Made by a program: the position numbers and the translations under genes
Notes under the pieces: generated by a model
Seen by the model: only the letters and a program-made list of their open reading frames with translations
Database searches by the model: none
What the model was told of the DNA's origin: nothing
NCBI RefSeq assembly: GCF_022447245.1
Contig: NZ_JAKVBC010000031.1
Location: 1-64,000, forward strand
Origin: Kordia sp.
Lineage (GTDB): Bacteria > Bacteroidota > Bacteroidia > Flavobacteriales > Flavobacteriaceae
Reading direction: 5' to 3'
Length of the DNA stretch: 64,000 bases
In this document: in pieces, positions 45,538 to 54,853 of the stretch
Position numbering within the stretch: position 1 is the first letter of the stretch
How the letters are laid out: every line of letters starts with the position of its first letter

Positions 45538-45681
45538 TTAGTTGAGAAGTGTTTCAAACTTCATCCTTTTGTAATTAATAACACTTAAAGCTTTCGAATA
45601 GTTCAATAAGAAACTGATGGTTTCCTTCTTAGGAAGCATTTTTTTCATTTCTGGTGAACTCCTAGTGTAATTTTTTGCCAT
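45538..45681 (-). CDS. 47-residue conserved small protein
   Basis: MAKNYTRSSPEMKKMLPKKE, then TISFLLNYSKALSVINYKRM, ending FETLLN. It is short, basic and without a signal peptide. I recall near-identical small proteins in other flavobacteria, always hypothetical, which supports that it is real. It lies about 50 bp downstream of an ECF sigma factor gene on the same strand and is probably cotranscribed. A modulator of the sigma factor is possible but there is no direct evidence. It would be missed by a 60-residue ORF cutoff. Confidence 0.7.
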   Translation of the reverse strand: MAKNYTRSSPEMKKMLPKKETISFLLNYSKALSVINYKRMKFETLLN

Positions 45682-45733
45682 ACGTCGGTGTTTATATTTT
45701 AAACAACAACGTATGATTTATTACTTTATTGTA

Positions 45734-46315
45734 TTAGTTTGTTAAAACTATGTTATGTTTATCAATCACTTTTCGCAAATTGATAAGTGCATAACGCATT
45801 CTTCCTAAAGCGGTATTAATACTAACGCCTGTTTTTTCTGAAATTTCTTTGAAACTTAAATCTTGATACATACGCATTAACAACACTTCTTTTTGGTCTG
45901 CTGGTAATTCCTCAACCAAACGACGTACATCATTTTCCACCTGAGATTTAATAATTCTGTTTTCCGCGTTTAAATTTGTATCGCTCAACACTGAGAAAAT
46001 ATTAAAATCTCCATTATTATCGTACTTAGGCATTCTGTTATTTTTTCTAAAATGGTCAATGACCAAATTATGTGAAATACGCATTACCCAAGGCAAAAAT
46101 TTTCCCTCTTCATTATAATTTCCTTTTTTCAAAGTTCTGATGACTTTGATAAAAGTGTCTTGAAAAATGTCTTCTGTGATATCTCTATCTAACACTTTAG
46201 AGTATATAAAGCTGTATATACGTTGTTTGTGACGCTCTATTAACACGCCTAAAGCGCATTCGTCACCTTTGATGTAATTAGATACCATTACTGAATCTTG
46301 CAGGATCTGTCCCAT
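45734..46315 (-). CDS. ECF-type RNA polymerase sigma factor
   Basis: 193 residues. Region 2 is clear: ALGVLIERHKQRIYSFIYSKV, DITEDIFQDTFIKVI and LPWVMRISHNLVIDHFRKN. Region 4 is LPADQKEVLLMRMYQDLSFKEISEKTGVSINTALGRMRYALINLRK, a standard helix-turn-helix for -35 recognition. No anti-sigma factor of the transmembrane type is adjacent; the only neighbour in the unit is a 47-residue protein. Target genes cannot be predicted. Well conserved in flavobacteria next to uvrA (recollection). The 305-bp gap to uvrA holds only the promoters. Confidence 0.92.
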   Translation of the reverse strand: MGQILQDSVMVSNYIKGDECALGVLIERHKQRIYSFIYSKVLDRDITEDIFQDTFIKVIRTLKKGNYNEEGKFLPWVMRISHNLVIDHFRKNNRMPKYDNNGDFNIFSVLSDTNLNAENRIIKSQVENDVRRLVEELPADQKEVLLMRMYQDLSFKEISEKTGVSINTALGRMRYALINLRKVIDKHNIVLTN

Positions 46316-46596
46316 AACACTACTTTTTTACATAATAATTATCGAGGCTGATAATTTGTCCGAATTTTTAAAAAAAGTAGTTTTTCGTTATACGCAGATG
46401 TTTTGTAGAGTTTGATTAATGATTCTCAAATATAACAACATTCGTTAAAAAAATGCAAATAAATTCCAATATTTTAACATTTTCACTGAATTTATCGCGC
46501 TAAAACGGTCATTTTAAAAGATTTATTTATAGAAAAAGTAAATACTTAAAAAGTTGCTTTACTATAAAATGATTTTATTTCAAGGTGTAAAAGCAG

Positions 46597-46604
46597 TATC
46601 TTTG
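46597..46604 (+). promoter_or_regulatory. Candidate -7 element (TATCTTTG)
   Basis: Exact TAnnTTTG match 16 bp before the uvrA start codon. Confidence 0.5.
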
Positions 46605-46620
46605 CAATTATTTTTTTCCA

Positions 46621-49401
46621 ATGACACAAGATCTCGCAACTATAAATCCAAAAGAAAATATCATCATTAAAGGTGCAAAACTGCACAACCTTAAAAATAT
46701 TGATGTGGTGATTCCACGAAATAAATTGGTTGTGATTACTGGACTTTCAGGTTCAGGAAAATCAAGTCTGGCTTTTGACACCTTATATGCTGAAGGACAA
46801 CGGCGTTATGTAGAGAGCTTATCATCGTATGCGCGACAGTTTTTAGGTCGTTTGCACAAACCAAAAGTGGATTATATCAAAGGAATTGCTCCTGCTATCG
46901 CCATTGAGCAAAAGGTAAATTCTACCAATCCGCGTTCGTCAGTAGGAACAACAACCGAGATTTATGATTATTTAAAGTTATTGTATGCACGTATTGGAAA
47001 AACCTACTCTCCCATTTCGGGTGAAGAAGTAAAAAAACATACGGTAACCGATGTTATCAACTGCGTAAAAACATTCGAAGAACGCAGTAAGTTGCTATTA
47101 TTGGCGCCTGTAACGATTCCTGAAGATCGTAGCGCATTTCATACCATTAAAGTCTTAACGCAACAAGGATATGCCAGAATTAAGAAAAATGATGAAATTA
47201 TACGTATTGATGAGATCAATGAAGACTTCTCGGAAGATTTCTCATTAGTCGTGGATCGTATTGTGGTTGCTCATGATGAAGATTTTTACAATCGCTTAGG
47301 AGACGCTATACAAACTGCTTTCTTTGAAGGCAAAGGCGAATGCTATATTGAAACTGTTAGCGATAAAAAAATGATGCATTTTAGTAACAAGTTCGAGCTT
47401 GATGGTATGAAATTTTTAGAACCTAATGTGCATTTGTTCAGTTTTAATAACCCGTATGGAGCTTGCCCAAAGTGTGAAGGTTATGGAGATGTGATTGGAA
47501 TTGATGAAGATTTGGTAATCCCAAACACTGGACTTTCAGTGTATGAAAATGCTATTTTCCCTTGGCGTGGCGAAAGTATGAGTTGGTACAGAGATCAATT
47601 GGTAAATAATGCATATCAATTTGATTTTCCAATTCACAAGCCTTGGTTTGAGTTAACAGACGCGCAAAAGAAACTAGTTTGGGACGGAAATGAATACTTT
47701 GAAGGATTGCATCAGTTTTTTGCTTTCTTAGAAGAGAAAAGTTATAAAATTCAAAATCGTGTGATGCTTTCGCGTTACCGTGGAAAAACAAAATGCACAG
47801 TTTGTGATGGGAAACGTTTGCGCCCAGAAGCGAATTATGTGAAAATTGGAGGAAAAACCATTACTGATTTAGTTGTATTGCCACTAAAAGAGTTAGTACA
47901 GTTTTTTGATGCTTTGAAATTGAGCGAGCATGATGAGCAAATCGCTACACGTTTATTGAAAGAAATCAAAAATCGTTTGCAGTTTTTAACCAATGTCGGA
48001 TTGGATTATTTGACACTGAATCGTAAATCGAATTCACTTTCTGGTGGAGAATCGCAACGTATTAACTTGGCAACTTCGTTGGGAAGTAGTTTAGTTGGTT
48101 CCATGTATATTTTAGACGAACCTAGTATTGGACTGCATCCAAAAGACAGTGAACGTTTGATACAAGTGTTACTATCATTGCGCGATTTAGGAAATACGGT
48201 AATCGTTGTAGAACACGACGAAGATATCATGCATGCAGCCGATGAAATTATCGATATTGGTCCAGAAGCAGGAACACACGGAGGAAATGTAGTAGCCTTT
48301 GGGGATTACAAAACCATTTTAAAAGCGGATTCGCTGACTGCAAAATACCTCAACAAGTCCATGGAGATTGAAGTTCCAAAAAAACGTAGAACTTCCAATC
48401 AGTATATTGAGATTATTGGCGCTCGCGAAAATAATCTAAAAAATATCAATGTAACATTTCCATTAAACATGCTCACCGTAGTAACAGGTGTTTCTGGAAG
48501 TGGGAAAAGTTCGTTGGTTAAAAAGATATTATATCCTTCTATGTTGAAAGAAACTGGCGGTTATGGAGAAAAACCAGGTCAATTTACCAAATTGGATGGA
48601 AAATATAGTACTGTAAAACATATTGAGTTTGTTGATCAGAATCCGATTGGACGTTCTTCACGTTCTAATCCGGTAACCTATATCAAAGCTTATGATGATA
48701 ATAGAGCCTTGTATGCAAGTCAGAAGTTATCAAACATACGCGGTTATAAAACAAAGCATTTCTCTTTTAATGTAGATGGCGGACGTTGTGAAACTTGTAA
48801 AGGTGAAGGACAAGTAACCATTGAAATGCAGTTTATGGCCGATGTACACTTGGAATGTGAAACTTGTGGAGGAAAACGTTTTAAGAAAGAAATTCTAGAG
48901 GTTACTTATGAAGGGAAAAATATTGATGATATTTTGACCATGACGATTGATGATGCAATGGATTTCTTTACAAAGCACGATCAAAAGAAGATTTACCGAA
49001 AGCTGAAACCTTTACAAGATGTTGGTTTAGGCTATGTAACACTTGGGCAAAGCTCTTCTACCCTTTCTGGTGGAGAAGCACAACGAATCAAGCTTGCATC
49101 ATTTTTGGTAAAAGGAAACACAAAAGAAAAAGCCTTGTTTATTTTTGATGAGCCAACAACGGGACTACATTTTCACGATATCAAAAAACTACTCGCTTCT
49201 TTTGATGCATTAATTGAAAAAGGACATTCTATCATTGTGGTTGAACATAATATTGAATTGATTAAATGTGCCGATCATATCATTGATTTAGGTCCAGAAG
49301 GAGGAAAAAACGGTGGAACATTACTTGCTTCAGGAACTCCAGAGGAAATTGCAAAACATAAAAACTCTTTTACTGGAAAGTATTTAAAGGAAAAACTCTG
49401 A
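46621..49401 (+). CDS. uvrA: Excinuclease ABC subunit A
   Basis: 926 residues. Two ABC ATPase modules: Walker [10 protein letters not shown] at 41-49 and GVSGSGKSS at 623-631; signatures LSGGESQRI and LSGGEAQRI; Walker B ILDEPS and IFDEPT. Zinc-binding CxxC pairs are visible in [26 protein letters not shown] and CETCGGKRF. Scans DNA for bulky lesions and loads UvrB in nucleotide excision repair. Length close to the usual 940. Monocistronic with its own -7 element; a decayed gene follows. Confidence 0.98.
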   Translation: MTQDLATINPKENIIIKGAKLHNLKNIDVVIPRNKLVVITGLSGSGKSSLAFDTLYAEGQRRYVESLSSYARQFLGRLHKPKVDYIKGIAPAIAIEQKVNSTNPRSSVGTTTEIYDYLKLLYARIGKTYSPISGEEVKKHTVTDVINCVKTFEERSKLLLLAPVTIPEDRSAFHTIKVLTQQGYARIKKNDEIIRIDEINEDFSEDFSLVVDRIVVAHDEDFYNRLGDAIQTAFFEGKGECYIETVSDKKMMHFSNKFELDGMKFLEPNVHLFSFNNPYGACPKCEGYGDVIGIDEDLVIPNTGLSVYENAIFPWRGESMSWYRDQLVNNAYQFDFPIHKPWFELTDAQKKLVWDGNEYFEGLHQFFAFLEEKSYKIQNRVMLSRYRGKTKCTVCDGKRLRPEANYVKIGGKTITDLVVLPLKELVQFFDALKLSEHDEQIATRLLKEIKNRLQFLTNVGLDYLTLNRKSNSLSGGESQRINLATSLGSSLVGSMYILDEPSIGLHPKDSERLIQVLLSLRDLGNTVIVVEHDEDIMHAADEIIDIGPEAGTHGGNVVAFGDYKTILKADSLTAKYLNKSMEIEVPKKRRTSNQYIEIIGARENNLKNINVTFPLNMLTVVTGVSGSGKSSLVKKILYPSMLKETGGYGEKPGQFTKLDGKYSTVKHIEFVDQNPIGRSSRSNPVTYIKAYDDNRALYASQKLSNIRGYKTKHFSFNVDGGRCETCKGEGQVTIEMQFMADVHLECETCGGKRFKKEILEVTYEGKNIDDILTMTIDDAMDFFTKHDQKKIYRKLKPLQDVGLGYVTLGQSSSTLSGGEAQRIKLASFLVKGNTKEKALFIFDEPTTGLHFHDIKKLLASFDALIEKGHSIIVVEHNIELIKCADHIIDLGPEGGKNGGTLLASGTPEEIAKHKNSFTGKYLKEKL

Positions 49402-49422
49402 AAGCTATTTACGAATTAAAAA

Positions 49423-49795
49423 ATGAGTCTAATCGTTTATGCATACAGAATTGACCCAACTGTAAATAAAAGGATTAAACATAAACGGGAAGGCCAAAGC
49501 ACCTTTTAATGATTTATTTGGTTTTGAAAGTTGGCGGAAAACTATTTGGAATGCTCCTATTTTACAAAAACTTAGTTGTCGCTTATTAAATTCATTAGCT
49601 TTTGAGGACATTTAGGCTCATGGTAAAGAATTAGTGCAACTTAAAAGTAAACTAGAGTTAGTGAAAGAAAATAGTATCACTATTGGAGCAACACAACATT
49701 TAGATCAAAAGTCATTAGAATTTAGAGTTAACAATGCTCTTGAAGCAATTAGAATTGCTCTGAACATAGAGAATGGAATTGTGTACATTGGCTAA
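49423..49795 (+). pseudogene. Decayed gene of unknown family
   Basis: Opens MSLIVYAYRIDPTVNKR, then shifts frame to NGKAKAPFNDLFGFESWRKT and NAPILQKLSCRLLNSLAFED, followed by an in-frame TAG and continuation as AHGKELVQLKSKLELVKENS and EFRVNNALEAIRIALNIENG to TAA 49793-49795. So at least one frameshift and one nonsense mutation. The opening resembles small cytoplasmic proteins of unknown role. Confidence 0.6.
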
Positions 49796-49840
49796 ATATG
49801 CAAAACTCATTGATATTATCAAAAAACAATATCAATAATG

Positions 49841-50959
49841 CTAGTATAATAAAAATGATACTATTGAAAGTATTACAAATGTCAGCGGCACCACAAAAAT
49901 CAAATAGATAGACGTCAACAAAAGGGTTTTAAAAAACGTTTTAAAGTATCCTTGTTCGTAAAAATGCTTCAAGCTTAAGATTAAGTAAATCAGCATTGAA
50001 AGAAGTAACGTAATATCAATCCAATCAGGAATTTCTAAAATCAAATTCGTGGTAATAATAATACTCGATGCTAAGAATATAAAAGCAAAAAAGTAAAAAC
50101 TAAATACCATGTGATGCGCAAAGCATCCGCGTTTTCTGTAGGATAACTTTAGTAATAACGCAAAAATTGGAATTAGAAAAAACATGGAAATTGGAATAGT
50201 ATCCATAAATGCTTTTAAAATTCCATCTCCTTTTTTTTCACGAAGTTTAATAAATTGTTTTCCAAAAAATCTGGCAAATAATCCATCGGATTCTACATAA
50301 CCTATTGCTTTAAGTTTTTCATCCATAGTAGCACCTGCTAGGTATAACGAATCGAGCTTTTTAGTATCAAAATTAAAACCAAAAACAGTATTGTTTTCAT
50401 ATGTAGGATTGCTTTTTTTACGTAGCTTAATACGTGTAGTATCATTTAGAATGCTATCATGTGGCTCTACATATCCGGTTGTAAGGAAATTGGTAAGTTT
50501 TTGAATCGATATACTATCTTTTCCCTTGGTTTCAACCAAATCATTCTCTAGTACTTGTACAATAGAATCACGAATCCGCTCTGCTTTTTTTACTAATGCA
50601 TTTTCTTTTCCAAAGGAGTTTACAAAACCATCTTCAATACGTTCTTGTGTAGCTCTTGTAGATACCGAAAAAATAAAGAAAAAGACAATAGACGCAAACA
50701 AGTAAAATTGTGCTGGATGCAAATACATGAGTCGCTTTCCAGATACAAATTTCTTAGCCAAATAACCTGGTCTGGTTAATAAAGGAATAAAGCTTCTAAA
50801 AAAACGTGCATCTACCGAAAAATAGTTCATCACTGTATTATGAAATAACACAAGCATATTGAGTTTATCATCTACCTTTTGCCCACAATTAGGACAATAG
50901 TTATGATAACGTGTTAGTTGATAATCACAGTTGGGACAATGTTTACTTTTGACAGACAT
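49841..50959 (-). CDS. DUF3667 zinc-ribbon membrane protein
   Basis: 372 residues. N-terminal zinc ribbon with Cys8, Cys11, Cys22 and Cys25 (CPNC and CPNC), then FRSFIPLLTRPGYLAKKFVSGKR and YLHPAQFYLFASIVFFFIFS, the DUF3667 core. A long hydrophilic periplasmic or cytoplasmic insert (about 105-265) carries charged helices. The C-terminal third has four membrane helices (ISMFFLIPIFALLLKLSY, MVFSFYFFAFIFLASSIIIT and two more). Found throughout Bacteroidota, function unknown. Monocistronic, followed by the decayed locus near uvrA. Confidence 0.9.
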   Translation of the reverse strand: MSVKSKHCPNCDYQLTRYHNYCPNCGQKVDDKLNMLVLFHNTVMNYFSVDARFFRSFIPLLTRPGYLAKKFVSGKRLMYLHPAQFYLFASIVFFFIFSVSTRATQERIEDGFVNSFGKENALVKKAERIRDSIVQVLENDLVETKGKDSISIQKLTNFLTTGYVEPHDSILNDTTRIKLRKKSNPTYENNTVFGFNFDTKKLDSLYLAGATMDEKLKAIGYVESDGLFARFFGKQFIKLREKKGDGILKAFMDTIPISMFFLIPIFALLLKLSYRKRGCFAHHMVFSFYFFAFIFLASSIIITTNLILEIPDWIDITLLLSMLIYLILSLKHFYEQGYFKTFFKTLLLTSIYLIFVVPLTFVILSIVSFLLY

Positions 50960-51002
50960 ATACTTTGGTTGGCTATATTCAGTAGTACAAATATGCTAAA
51001 AT

Positions 51003-51690
51003 CTATTCACAATTATTCAAAACCATCTCTATTGATTCGTAATAACTTAATAATAGATTCTGTTTCACCAATAATACTCTCCAATTGTTTACAAAATCTT
51101 GAGTGCTTTCTGTACTTTTCACAGAACCCATGTGAAACAACTTATTTTTCCATGTTTCTTTAATGGTATTGGCTTCTTTTTGTAAAATGTAAAATGTTTC
51201 TACATTGGTCATACATTTAAAATTTGTAATCGATAAGAAATCTGTTTGCTTATATGAATCCCACACCAAGCTTGATAAGTTTTTTGCCATTGGTTTAGAT
51301 TCTAACTCAATATTCAAATCTCAGCGCAATTGAATCATAGTATCATTTACAGCAGTGAATCCTTCATAGGTAAACGCTTTGTTTGTTTTATCAATAAATA
51401 CTTGCAATGAATCTTTAGGAATCACTAATTTCATATTTGCATTCAAACTTGACGTTATAATAGCCATTGGTGCATATTTTTCATCTAATTTTTCTTGAAA
51501 ATCCTTCAACAAGACATAATTAAAGTTTAGTTAACCTTTCACTTGTATCAATGCCTTTTCTTTAGCTTGATACAACTTTCTTTCCTGAAAATGACTTGTA
51601 ATATACAATCCGACTATAACACCTACTATGGTAGAAATTATTGTGACCAACCATGGATTATTCAAGTTTAATTTTTTATTTCCCGTATAG
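51003..51690 (-). pseudogene. Decayed membrane-anchored protein
   Basis: The minus strand reads KKLNLNNPWLVTIISTIVGV (membrane helix), a coiled SHFQERKLYQAKEKALIQVK segment, a frameshift near 51530, LKDFQEKLDEKYAPMAIITS and KLVIPKDSLQVFIDKTNKAF. A TGA follows at 51321-51323, and then in the same frame IELESKPMAKNLSSLVWDSY and STQDFVNNWRVLLVKQNLLL, ending 51003. No start codon is evident for the first segment. One frameshift plus one nonsense; family unknown. Confidence 0.65.
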
Positions 51691-51832
51691 CATTTGAGTA
51701 TATATAATTGTCAACAACTGTCTAAAGAAACTTCAAATTGTTACAGATTTCAACTATCGCTTATGAATATACTTTAAAAAATACTTATCAAAAACTACGT
51801 TTAAAATTCTAATTATCAACATATTACATTTT

Positions 51833-51847
51833 TGGCACGAAATTGGT
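51833..51847 (+). promoter_or_regulatory. Sigma-54-like -24/-12 element (3-base spacer)
   Basis: TTTTTGGCACG, then AAA, then TTGGT. The -24 half is a perfect TGGCACG. The -12 half resembles TTGCT, but the spacer is one base shorter than the canonical four. Located 66 bp before the start of the first YD-repeat protein. Confidence 0.5.
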
Positions 51848-51913
51848 TTTACTAAAAGCAAATAGCGCACGCCGAAAAGCTAAAGAGTAGGCATAACCCT
51901 AAAAGTACAGAAT

Positions 51914-52558
51914 ATGAAAAACTTTTATCTTTTATTCGTAGGATTGTTACTGAGTGTAACTTCTACACAGGCAAATGTAATGAGCGACCAAACATACGGA
52001 AGCGAAAATGGGTTAACCAATCGCTATCGTTATGCACAACCAATTCAGTTTGTAGAGCGAGGTGTAGAATTTTTTGTTTTCTTAAATGGAGAATTCGATT
52101 TTAACACACATCCTGTAAACTACAGACGAGGACGAAGAAGCTATGTAAATACAACGTATGGTGCACCAAGAGTGAGGACAAGGGCAAATCGTTACAACAC
52201 CAGAAATGTTGGTGTACGCGTAGAGCACGATCACAACGGAAGAGTTCGAAGAATTGGAAATTTATTCATCAACTATGATCGTTTTGGTAGAGTAAAAAGA
52301 ATTGGATCTATTTACATGCGTTACCACGACAGACATGGGAAACTAAGACAAATTGGTGGATTGCGTTTAAAGTACAACCGTTGGGGAAGATTGATCAGAC
52401 AGACTGGATCGGTAAAACCAATTGTAGTTGGTGGTTCTTGTGGAGTGGATGGTGGAGACATTTATATAGATGACGAGTATCAAGATGGACACAATGTGCC
52501 AGCAGATGATGAAGATTTATATTATTATAGAAGAAAAGGAGGAAAACAAAAGAAATAA
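51914..52558 (+). CDS. Secreted basic YD-repeat protein
   Basis: 214 residues. Signal peptide (FYLLFVGLLLSVTSTQA), a conserved FVERGVEFFVFLNGEFDF block, a basic stretch (RRGRRSYVN) and four tandem units of about 16-17 residues of the type Y-x-R-x-G-R-V-x-R-I-G (HDHNGRVRRIGNLF, YDRFGRVKRIGSIY, HDRHGKLRQIGGLR, YNRWGRLIRQTGS). The C-terminus is acidic then lysine-rich (KGGKQKK). It shares the GEFDF block and repeat type with the next gene, so they are paralogues. Exported; role unknown. A sigma-54-like element precedes it and a strong terminator follows. Confidence 0.75.
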   Translation: MKNFYLLFVGLLLSVTSTQANVMSDQTYGSENGLTNRYRYAQPIQFVERGVEFFVFLNGEFDFNTHPVNYRRGRRSYVNTTYGAPRVRTRANRYNTRNVGVRVEHDHNGRVRRIGNLFINYDRFGRVKRIGSIYMRYHDRHGKLRQIGGLRLKYNRWGRLIRQTGSVKPIVVGGSCGVDGGDIYIDDEYQDGHNVPADDEDLYYYRRKGGKQKK

Positions 52559-52593
52559 AAAAGACTAATCTTAATTAGTTTTTTAAAACATAA

Positions 52594-52634
52594 AACCTCG
52601 TGAAGTGTGTTACGCTTCACGAGGTTATTTTTTT
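52594..52634 (+). terminator. Rho-independent terminator
   Basis: Perfect 12-bp stem (AACCTCGTGAAG and complement), 9-base loop, then a T-run. Nothing else is evident in the following 270 bp apart from a short AGTATGG/CCATACT inverted repeat near 52830. Confidence 0.85.
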
Positions 52635-52908
52635 ATAGTATAAAGAAAACGCTCCAATTATTTCTTCGCTGCGTTCGTATTTTTATAAACATAAAGAAGG
52701 AGCCAACTAAACTACAAAATTTATCATATCAAACGATTATAACTAAATTCTTCATGTAACTTTATGTACGGCTACAGCACTACTATATTTTCGCTGACTA
52801 AAGTAATTATTTGCAACTACTTTATAGTATGGCAAAACCATACTTTACATCAGTTAATAAACTCGTTTTACGCTCTTTACTTTTTTCTAAAAAGGATTCT
52901 TTAATTTT

Positions 52909-52924
52909 TGGCACGCTGTTTGGT
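52909..52924 (+). promoter_or_regulatory. Sigma-54-like -24/-12 element
   Basis: TGGCACG, four bases, TTGGT: spacing as in the canonical TGGCACG-N4-TTGCT. It is preceded by the same T-run as the element upstream of the paralogue and lies 31 bp before ATG 52956. Confidence 0.65.
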
Positions 52925-52955
52925 TACTATTAATTGAATATTAAAACCTTATGTT

Positions 52956-54182
52956 ATGAAAAAAGTACTCATTACACTCACAGGATTGTTTTTCTTAGCG
53001 GTTAGTACTGCTGAGGCAAAACGGATGGACACTACAGTAGCGAATTCTTTATTATCTAACGAAGCATTTACTTTCGTTGAAAATGGAATTACGTTTTCAG
53101 TATATAATGATGGAGAGTTTGATTTTTTCATCAATCGCTTACACTCTAATGTTAGCGCTAATGTAAACGTTGGCGGTTTACAAATTTCTTTTAATTCTGG
53201 ATACGATTATAATCCATTTGTTCAGTATGATGATTACGGAGCAATTATTCAAATAGAAAACACACCTATCTTTTACGATTATTACGGAAGGGTCTACAGA
53301 ATTGGAGATGTTAACTTTAATTATAATCATTTTGGAAATTTAGTACAAGTTGGTGGATTGTTTATTTACTATGATTCGTTTTCAAGATTCTCGCATACCA
53401 GAGGCTTTATAAACCCATATAACCGAATTTACAGACGAACGGCTTATTACAATACCGTATTTTTCCGTCCAAGAGTTAACTTTTGTTTGGTAAGCGTTAA
53501 TCCATATAGAAGATTTTATACGCCAGTTCGTTACACGTATTGCAGTCCGTATAGAAACAACTTCAGATATAGATATTCAAGAGCTAGAGTTGGACATATT
53601 TACCACAGTGCTGCTCGTGCGAATACTAATAGAAGAAGTATTTACAGAAACGATCGTAGAGTATCTCGTAGAAATGATGCTGCAATATACAACACACGTG
53701 GAACTGTAACGCGTACAAATACACGCAACACACGTCAAGCAACAACAACACGTTCAACAACACGTAACAATACAAGAAGTGTTAATACAAGAACTACACG
53801 TAACAACAACACAAGAATAGGTGGCGTTCGTAGCAGTAATAGTAATAATGCACGCATTGAACGCGGAAACACAAGAACAACTCGAAATAATAATAGTAGT
53901 GTTAGTTCTAATACAACAAGAAATAATACAAGAGCTACACGTAGCAACTCACGAACGTCGAGAGATGTAAGAGCAACAAGAAGTACACGTAATAATAGCT
54001 CAGCAAGAAACAATAGAAGTTCTAGCAGAAGAACCATAGCAAAGCCACAAAGAAGCAATTCTTCTGGAGCTACAAGATCAAATCGTTCTTCTCAGCGAAA
54101 ATCTGCAACATCACGCTCAAATCGTTCTTCAAAAAAGGCAACCAGCAATAGCAGAAAAAGAAGTTCAAGAAGTAGAAACTAA
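52956..54182 (+). CDS. Secreted YD-repeat protein with Arg/Asn/Thr-rich tail
   Basis: 408 residues. Signal peptide (VLITLTGLFFLAVSTAEA), a FVENGITFSVYNDGEFDF block shared with the preceding paralogue, and YD-type units (YDDYGAIIQIENTPI, YDYYGRVYRIGDVNF, YNHFGNLVQVGGLFI). From about residue 215 to the end the chain is low complexity, almost only Arg, Asn, Ser and Thr (TRNNTRS-like repeats), strongly basic and surely disordered. An exported polycationic tail could bind extracellular DNA or acidic polysaccharide (inference). A sigma-54-like element precedes it. Confidence 0.75.
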   Translation: MKKVLITLTGLFFLAVSTAEAKRMDTTVANSLLSNEAFTFVENGITFSVYNDGEFDFFINRLHSNVSANVNVGGLQISFNSGYDYNPFVQYDDYGAIIQIENTPIFYDYYGRVYRIGDVNFNYNHFGNLVQVGGLFIYYDSFSRFSHTRGFINPYNRIYRRTAYYNTVFFRPRVNFCLVSVNPYRRFYTPVRYTYCSPYRNNFRYRYSRARVGHIYHSAARANTNRRSIYRNDRRVSRRNDAAIYNTRGTVTRTNTRNTRQATTTRSTTRNNTRSVNTRTTRNNNTRIGGVRSSNSNNARIERGNTRTTRNNNSSVSSNTTRNNTRATRSNSRTSRDVRATRSTRNNSSARNNRSSSRRTIAKPQRSNSSGATRSNRSSQRKSATSRSNRSSKKATSNSRKRSSRSRN

Positions 54183-54205
54183 TATAGTTGTTCAATTTCT
54201 ACTGC

Positions 54206-54240
54206 ACCTTACTTGATGTAAAAATTGAGTAAGGTTTTTT
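54206..54240. terminator. Terminator between convergent genes
   Basis: ACCTTACT/AGTAAGGT stem followed by T8 on the plus strand, between the stops at 54182 and 54241. The loop of 14 bases is rather long. Confidence 0.7.
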
Positions 54241-54834
54241 TTATGGAATCAATTTTCTTTTTAATACTTCTTTATTGTCGTAGTTACCAGCATCAATGAC
54301 TTTGTAAAGTCTTTCTTTAAATACTTCTAAGTCTGCAAGCGCTTGATTTAATTCCGTTGCAAACGCACCTCTACTCCATGTCATTTTTCCTTGAATATCA
54401 TCATCATCTGGTATATCATCATAATACTCAGACAATTCTATATTGACACCATTATATCGATAAAATATCCATGGATGTCCAATCCAGATTTGTTTCCAAG
54501 TTTGTGATTTTTTCGAAATGACTTTTTCCCATTCTACAGCATCTCCCAAATCTGTACAACACTGATAATCTATACTTAAATCGTCTTTTTCTATTCGCAA
54601 ACCTCCATCAAAAGGAGGTAATTCTTCTTCATAGTTTTTTGGCTCAGTATCTTCAATATGCGAATCAATAGTAGCCTTGATCAATTCATCTGTTACCTTT
54701 GATATTGAAAGTACATTGTTGTATGTATCAAAATTGATCAGTGCGCCCAGTCCTGCAGCTTTCTTATATAAAGCAGTATCTTTAAATTCTTCTTGAATAG
54801 GATATGAATAGAATACGAAGTCGATTTTTTTCAA
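54241..54834 (-). CDS. Acidic cytoplasmic protein of unknown function
   Basis: 197 residues, no signal peptide or membrane segment. Acidic and aromatic, with IDFVFYSYPIQEEF at the start, DYQCCTDLGDAVEWEKV in the middle, IGHPWIFYRYNG and an acidic loop YYDDIPDDDD; the end is helical. The general look is like SMI1/Imm-type small proteins, but I cannot assign a family. The start codon appears to be TTG, since no in-frame ATG precedes it closely. It lies 20 bp downstream of the glycosyltransferase gene on the same strand, and may be cotranscribed. Confidence 0.6.
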   Translation of the reverse strand: MKKIDFVFYSYPIQEEFKDTALYKKAAGLGALINFDTYNNVLSISKVTDELIKATIDSHIEDTEPKNYEEELPPFDGGLRIEKDDLSIDYQCCTDLGDAVEWEKVISKKSQTWKQIWIGHPWIFYRYNGVNIELSEYYDDIPDDDDIQGKMTWSRGAFATELNQALADLEVFKERLYKVIDAGNYDNKEVLKRKLIP

Positions 54835-54853
54835 TTGAAATCTATTTATAACA

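Noticed and set aside
53735-54058. A 107-residue leucine-rich antisense frame in the Arg/Asn-rich tail gene
   Set aside because: Low-complexity codons on the plus strand automatically give an open Leu/Val-rich frame on the other strand.
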